Assembly (NCBI GenBank): GCA_017881265.1
Contig: JADGRA010000066.1
Coordinates: 1 to 64,000, forward strand
Direction of reading: 5' to 3'
DNA length: 64,000 bases
Origin: Myxococcaceae bacterium
Lineage (GTDB): Bacteria > Myxococcota > Myxococcia > Myxococcales > Myxococcaceae
The notes beneath the pieces were generated by a model that did not search any database, had not been told where the DNA came from, and saw only the letters and a program-made list of their open reading frames with translations. Within the stretch, counting starts at the first letter, position 1; each line of letters begins with the position of its first letter. The position numbers and the translations under genes were made by a program. This document shows positions 60,342-64,000 of the stretch, piece by piece.

Positions 60342-61727
60342 TCAGCCGCCGTCGTACTTCTTGCGCCGGCGCCATAGCGTGGAGGCGTCGATGCCGAGGA
60401 TGTGCGCGGCCTCCTCCAGCGTCGGCGAGGTCGCCAGCACGCGCAGCGTGTGCTCGCGCTCGATGGACTCGAGGGTGAAGGGCCCGCCGAGGGTGAGGGT
60501 GCGACTGGTGGCCTCGGTGATGCGCTCCGGAAGGGCCTCCGGGTCAATCCGCTGCGCCGGCCACACAATCAGGGCCCGCTCGACGGCGTTCCGGAGCTCA
60601 CGCACATTGCCCGGCCAGGCGTAGCCCTGCAGGACGGCCTCGGTCTCCGGAGCAAAGGCGACACCCGGGCGCTTGGCGGCCCGCGCCAGCGCCTCCAGCA
60701 GGCGCCGGGCGAGGGGGAGAATGTCCTCTGGACGCTGGCGGAGGGCTGGCAGGGCAATCTCGACGACGTTGAGGCGGTAGAGGAGGTCCTCGCGGAAGCG
60801 CCCGGAGCGCACGTCCTCCTCCAAGTCTCGGTTGGTGGCCGCCACCACCCGCACGTCGGCCACCCGCGTCCGGCCCTCGCCGAGGCGCTCGAAGCGCTTC
60901 TCCTGCAGAAAGCGTAACAGCTGCACCTGCACAGCGGGCCCCAGCTCGCCCACCTCGTCCAGAAACAGGGTGCCCCCTTCTGCAGACTCGACGCGGCCGG
61001 GCTGGTCGCGGACCGCCCCGGTGAAGGCGCCCCGCGCATGGCCAAACAGTTCGCTCGTCAAGAGCTGCTCGGACAGCGTCGGACAGTTCACCGTGACGAA
61101 GGGGCGGGAGGCCCGTGAGGACAGGGCGTGCAGCGCGCGGGCAAGGACGCTCTTGCCGGTGCCACTCTCTCCGCGCAGCAGCACCGCGGCCTCGGAGGTC
61201 GCCGCACGGCGCACCAGGCCCAGCGCGGACTGCATAGCCGGCGATTTCGTCTCGAGGGAGGCCTCGGGGGCCGTCTCCGCGAGACGGCCCTCCAGCTCGC
61301 TCAGCCGCGTGCGCAAACTGCGGCGCTCGGCCAGCCGCGCCACCACAGCGCGAATCTGCGCAGGGGTGAAGGGCTTCGGCAGGTAGTCGCGTGCCCCGCG
61401 CTGGATGGCCTCCACCGCCGTGTCGAAGGTGGCGTAGGCGGTCACCACCACCACGTCCAGCCCGGCGTCCTCGGCCAGAAGCTGCGGCAGCAAGTCGAGT
61501 CCGCTGCCAAGCCCCAGGCGGAGGTCGACGAAGGCCAAGTCGAAGGGCCGCTGCGCCAGCGCCGCCAGGGCCGCCTCGGGCGTCGCTGCCTCCGCCACCT
61601 CGCAGCCGGCCTGCTCCATGCATACCCGAAGCGCCGAACGGATGTTCCGCTCGTCATCCACGACAAGAATGCGCAGCCCCTCAAAACGCTGCGCAACCGT
61701 TTCCGTCCCATGCGTTTCCACGCCCAC
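60342..61727 (-). CDS. NtrC-family sigma-54 response regulator near kdp
   Basis: A 461-residue three-domain regulator. The receiver domain has the acidic pair DDE at 24-26, phospho-acceptor D68 (FVDLR) and K118 (PKPF). The AAA+ domain (~155-390) has Walker A GESGTGKS (186-193), the sigma-54-contacting GAFTGA (233-238), and LFLDEVGELG. A Fis-type helix-turn-helix ends it (LEEAAHILGIDASTLWRRR). It lies tail-to-tail with the histidine kinase, 17 bases apart. An OmpR-type KdpE is absent from this window, so this is the likely partner. Confidence 0.95.
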   Translation of the reverse strand: MGVETHGTETVAQRFEGLRILVVDDERNIRSALRVCMEQAGCEVAEAATPEAALAALAQRPFDLAFVDLRLGLGSGLDLLPQLLAEDAGLDVVVVTAYATFDTAVEAIQRGARDYLPKPFTPAQIRAVVARLAERRSLRTRLSELEGRLAETAPEASLETKSPAMQSALGLVRRAATSEAAVLLRGESGTGKSVLARALHALSSRASRPFVTVNCPTLSEQLLTSELFGHARGAFTGAVRDQPGRVESAEGGTLFLDEVGELGPAVQVQLLRFLQEKRFERLGEGRTRVADVRVVAATNRDLEEDVRSGRFREDLLYRLNVVEIALPALRQRPEDILPLARRLLEALARAAKRPGVAFAPETEAVLQGYAWPGNVRELRNAVERALIVWPAQRIDPEALPERITEATSRTLTLGGPFTLESIEREHTLRVLATSPTLEEAAHILGIDASTLWRRRKKYDGG

Positions 61728-61874
61728 CTCAGCTTGCCTCGAGCCCTGAGCTTTCAGGGGGTTGCGCTTGGCTACAGGTCCGGGTTTCCGTCACCAAGCT
61801 GTCACTTGCGACTGCCAGCCACGCGGATACTCCTTCCGCCGGCGCCAGGCCAATGCGCGGGGTGCTGAGGGCCG

Positions 61875-62453
61875 ATGAACACACGGAAAGACCGTTTGGT
61901 TGTTCCCGTCAGCTCCGACGACTACGTCCTCGGTAACCCCCACGCCAAGCTCACGCTGGTGGAGTATGGGGACTATGCCTGCCCTTACAGCCGGCATGCC
62001 TTCGGCACGGTGGCCGCCCTCCGGCGGCGGCTGGGCCACCAGCTGCGCTACGTCTTCCGGCACTTTCCGGTGGTGGACCGGGACCCGCTTTCCCAGGAGG
62101 CCGCCGAGGCGGCGCTGGCCGCCGGCGCCCAGGGGCGCTTCTGGGAAGCGCATGAAGAGCTCTTCTCCAGGGACCTGGACACGCTACTTGCGGACCCTGC
62201 CGCGCTGGCCACGGACTTGAAGCTGGATGTCGGGCGCTTCACCAGCGACTTGCGCGAGGGCACCTTCCGCAGCCGCGTCGCCGACGAGGCCGATGGCGGA
62301 CTGAGGAGCGGCATCCACGGCACTCCCACCTTCTTCATCAACGGCACGCGCTTCATCGGCAGCTGGGAGCTGCAGAGCCTGGTGCATGCCCTGCGGGCGC
62401 GCATGCGCGCGCTGCCCGCCGAGCGGGCCTCGCAGGGCGCCGCGACGTTGTAA
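61875..62453 (+). CDS. DsbA-like thioredoxin-fold protein with CPYS active site
   Basis: A 192-residue thioredoxin-fold protein of the DsbA/FrnE group. The active site reads YACPYSRH (C36, S39): the second Cys of CxxC is Ser. The cis-Pro loop IHGTPTFFINGTRF is intact. No signal peptide is visible, so it may act in the cytoplasm. A CxxS site can bind but not fully reduce disulfides, suggesting a trapping, glutathionylation or chaperone-like role. ATG 61875 lies in the divergent region with the regulator gene. Its stop overlaps the next ATG (TAATG). Confidence 0.88.
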   Translation: MNTRKDRLVVPVSSDDYVLGNPHAKLTLVEYGDYACPYSRHAFGTVAALRRRLGHQLRYVFRHFPVVDRDPLSQEAAEAALAAGAQGRFWEAHEELFSRDLDTLLADPAALATDLKLDVGRFTSDLREGTFRSRVADEADGGLRSGIHGTPTFFINGTRFIGSWELQSLVHALRARMRALPAERASQGAATL

Positions 62454-63442
62454 TGCGCGTCGTCCAGTTCGACCGTTTCGGCGAGCCGGCGGACGTGCTG
62501 CACGTGGTGGACGCGGACGTCCCGGTGCCAGCCGCCGGCGAAGTCCGGGTGCGTCTGACGGCCCGGGCCATCCACCCCTCGGACCTCCAGAATGTGCGCG
62601 GCCGCTACGGGCGGCCACCGCCGCTGCCGGCCACCCCGGGGAATGACGCTGCCGGCGTGGTGGAGGCGCTGGGTGCGGGCGTGAAGGCGCCAACGGCAGG
62701 GACGCGGGTGGCGCTGCTGCTCGGGGCCAACGCCGGCCGCGGCACCTGGCGCGAGCAGGTGTGCGTCCCGGCGCAGCTGGTGGTGCCGACGCCTGCCGCG
62801 CTGAGTGACGCCCAGGCCGGGGCGCTGTGGGTCAACTACCTCAGCATCCTCGTCATGGTGGACGATGTGCTTCATCTCCAGCCAGGGGACGTCCTCATCC
62901 AGACCGCGGCCGGGAGCCAGCTGGGGCGGGCCATGCTGGAGTTCGCCCGGGTGCGGGGCCTGGTCCTGGTCAACGTGGTGCGTCGCGCCGAGCAGGCCGA
63001 GGAGCTGCGCCAGCACGGGGCAACGCACGTCGTGGTGGTGCCTGGAGTTGACTTGGTGGCCGCGGTGCGGGCGGTGACGGGGGGCAAGGGGGCCACTGCC
63101 GCCATCGACTCCGTCGGCGGGGACACCGGTGCGGAGGTGCTGGGCGCGCTGCAGGCCGGAGGCACCTGCCTCCTCTTCGGTGCCCTGGATGGCCGGCCGG
63201 TGCCCGTCCACCCGGGCCCCTTCCTTTTCCGCGAGCTCCTCCTGCAGGGCTTCTGGTTGACGCGCTGGCTGCAGCGGGTGCCTCCGGACAGGGTGCGCAC
63301 CGCGGTGGCGGCCATCCTCGCCGGCGCCGAGCGGGGTGACTTCCGTCCAGCCGTCGACTCCACCTACCCGCTGTCCGACGTCCGCGCCGCCGTCCAGAGA
63401 GCGGAGACGCCCGGACGCACCGGCGCCGTGGTTCTCGTCTAG
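62453..63442 (+). CDS. zinc-free quinone-oxidoreductase-like MDR reductase
   Basis: A 329-residue medium-chain dehydrogenase of the QOR/enoyl reductase (MECR) type. The substrate domain has ARAIHPSDLQNVRGRYG, the Rossmann motif is TAAGSQLGRAMLEFARVRG (AxGxxG), and there are no structural-zinc Cys. The usual reaction is NADPH-dependent reduction of a quinone or enoyl group. ATG 62453 overlaps the DsbA-like stop, so the two are translationally coupled, hinting at a shared redox role. Confidence 0.9.
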   Translation: MRVVQFDRFGEPADVLHVVDADVPVPAAGEVRVRLTARAIHPSDLQNVRGRYGRPPPLPATPGNDAAGVVEALGAGVKAPTAGTRVALLLGANAGRGTWREQVCVPAQLVVPTPAALSDAQAGALWVNYLSILVMVDDVLHLQPGDVLIQTAAGSQLGRAMLEFARVRGLVLVNVVRRAEQAEELRQHGATHVVVVPGVDLVAAVRAVTGGKGATAAIDSVGGDTGAEVLGALQAGGTCLLFGALDGRPVPVHPGPFLFRELLLQGFWLTRWLQRVPPDRVRTAVAAILAGAERGDFRPAVDSTYPLSDVRAAVQRAETPGRTGAVVLV

Positions 63443-63505
63443 GGGCCTTGCGCCGGCTTCGGCCCGTTGACGGGCCCGGGCAAGTCCAGGCAGCGTCCAC
63501 CTCCG

Positions 63506-63991
63506 GTGAGCGCCTCTCGCCACGTGGTTGTGCTGTGCGCCCTCGCCATCGCCTCGGGGTGTGCGCACGCCGGCGCGGGGACGGAGGCCGACGCGCAGGC
63601 CGCGGTGGCGGAGGGCGTCCGGGCGGCGCTCAAGCTGTACCTGCCGCCAGACCAACCGCAGGGCGGCGCGGTGTGCGTCGAGGTGGTGTCGCTGGCCGAC
63701 TTCGAGCGGGGCGTGGTGGAGGCCCTCGCCAGCACGGGCATCCCCGCCGTGGGGATGGCCGACTGCGCGCGGGCAGGACCGACCGTCGTGCTGCTGGTGA
63801 AGGTGCAGTCCTACGAGTGGACAGACTGGCTGACGCACGGCGCGCTGGCGATGCAAGGGACGGTGGAGACCCGTCCCGACGAGCGGCGCAACTTCCGTCT
63901 TTCCTGGTGGAGGGCGACGTTTCGGGCGACCCTGGCCTTCCGCGACGGCCATTGGTTAGCCGTCTCGGCGGACGAACTGGGCCGCATCTGA
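63506..63991 (+). CDS. hypothetical lipoprotein
   Basis: A 161-residue protein with a lipobox (LCALAIASGC, Cys ~18) and a mature region of mixed strands and helices (AALKLYLPPDQPQGGAVCVE, VVLLVKVQSYEWTDW, RLSWWRATFRATLAF). GTG 63506 is preferred because the lipoprotein signal begins there. The family is not recognised. It follows the MDR reductase by ~63 bases. Confidence 0.65.
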   Translation: MSASRHVVVLCALAIASGCAHAGAGTEADAQAAVAEGVRAALKLYLPPDQPQGGAVCVEVVSLADFERGVVEALASTGIPAVGMADCARAGPTVVLLVKVQSYEWTDWLTHGALAMQGTVETRPDERRNFRLSWWRATFRATLAFRDGHWLAVSADELGRI

Positions 63992-64000
63992 GCAGGGCGG

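Overview
The window is GC-rich (high G/C at codon third positions), gene-dense DNA from one bacterial chromosome. The gene content fits a Gram-negative, aerobic or microaerobic soil bacterium, most likely a myxobacterium (Myxococcota): a Ser/Thr kinase carrying an RDD membrane domain, many c-type cytochrome and YceI proteins, outer-membrane beta-barrels, RND and EmrAB-TolC efflux, and sigma-54 type regulation. The taxonomic call is inference from content, not from a marker gene. I saw no rRNA, tRNA, CRISPR array, prophage or intact insertion sequence.

Layout. 1-3.1 kb: the end of a DUF1801 gene, a BNR-repeat/MoaD-like pair, and a poorly coding stretch. 2.9-4.4 kb: a phosphate acyltransferase beside the severed C-terminus of acetate kinase and a transporter scrap, i.e. 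a decayed fermentation locus. 4.7-9.2 kb: a frame-disrupted geranylgeranyl-reductase-like flavoprotein, an L,D-transpeptidase, a CIA30 relic and an M20-fold protein that has lost metal ligands. 9.3-15.6 kb: cytochrome c, an unusual cNMP-binding/thioredoxin-reductase-like fusion, YceI, an M28 peptidase, a frame-disrupted ankyrin gene and a lipoprotein. 15.6-20.4 kb: an emrB/tolC/emrA/marR multidrug efflux locus. 20.5-23.6 kb: a VOC protein and a two-subunit Tat-exported molybdenum oxidoreductase. 23.7-35.8 kb: mostly single genes (SDR, zinc ADH, pirin, TetR-alpha/beta hydrolase, ferredoxin/CDGSH protein, epimerase, two SRPBCC proteins with odd tails, hemerythrin, GNAT). 35.8-41.5 kb: an HME-type RND metal efflux operon. 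41.7-48.7 kb: aquaporin, a translationally coupled truncated globin/RDD-kinase/YceI-cytochrome operon, and an aminotransferase/flavoprotein pair. 49.6-61.7 kb: a Kdp potassium-uptake locus flanked by two outer-membrane barrels, with its sensor split in two and a sigma-54 activator where KdpE would be expected. 61.9-64 kb: a DsbA-like protein, a quinone-oxidoreductase-like enzyme and a lipoprotein.

The two most interesting assemblies are the globin/kinase/YceI-diheme operon (42.5-45.8 kb), which looks like a coupled gas- or redox-sensing and electron-transfer unit, and the rewired Kdp regulation. Several genes show single-base frame breaks (4.8, 5.7, 6.85, 14.3 and 14.5 kb). Each could be real decay or a sequencing error, and raw reads would decide.
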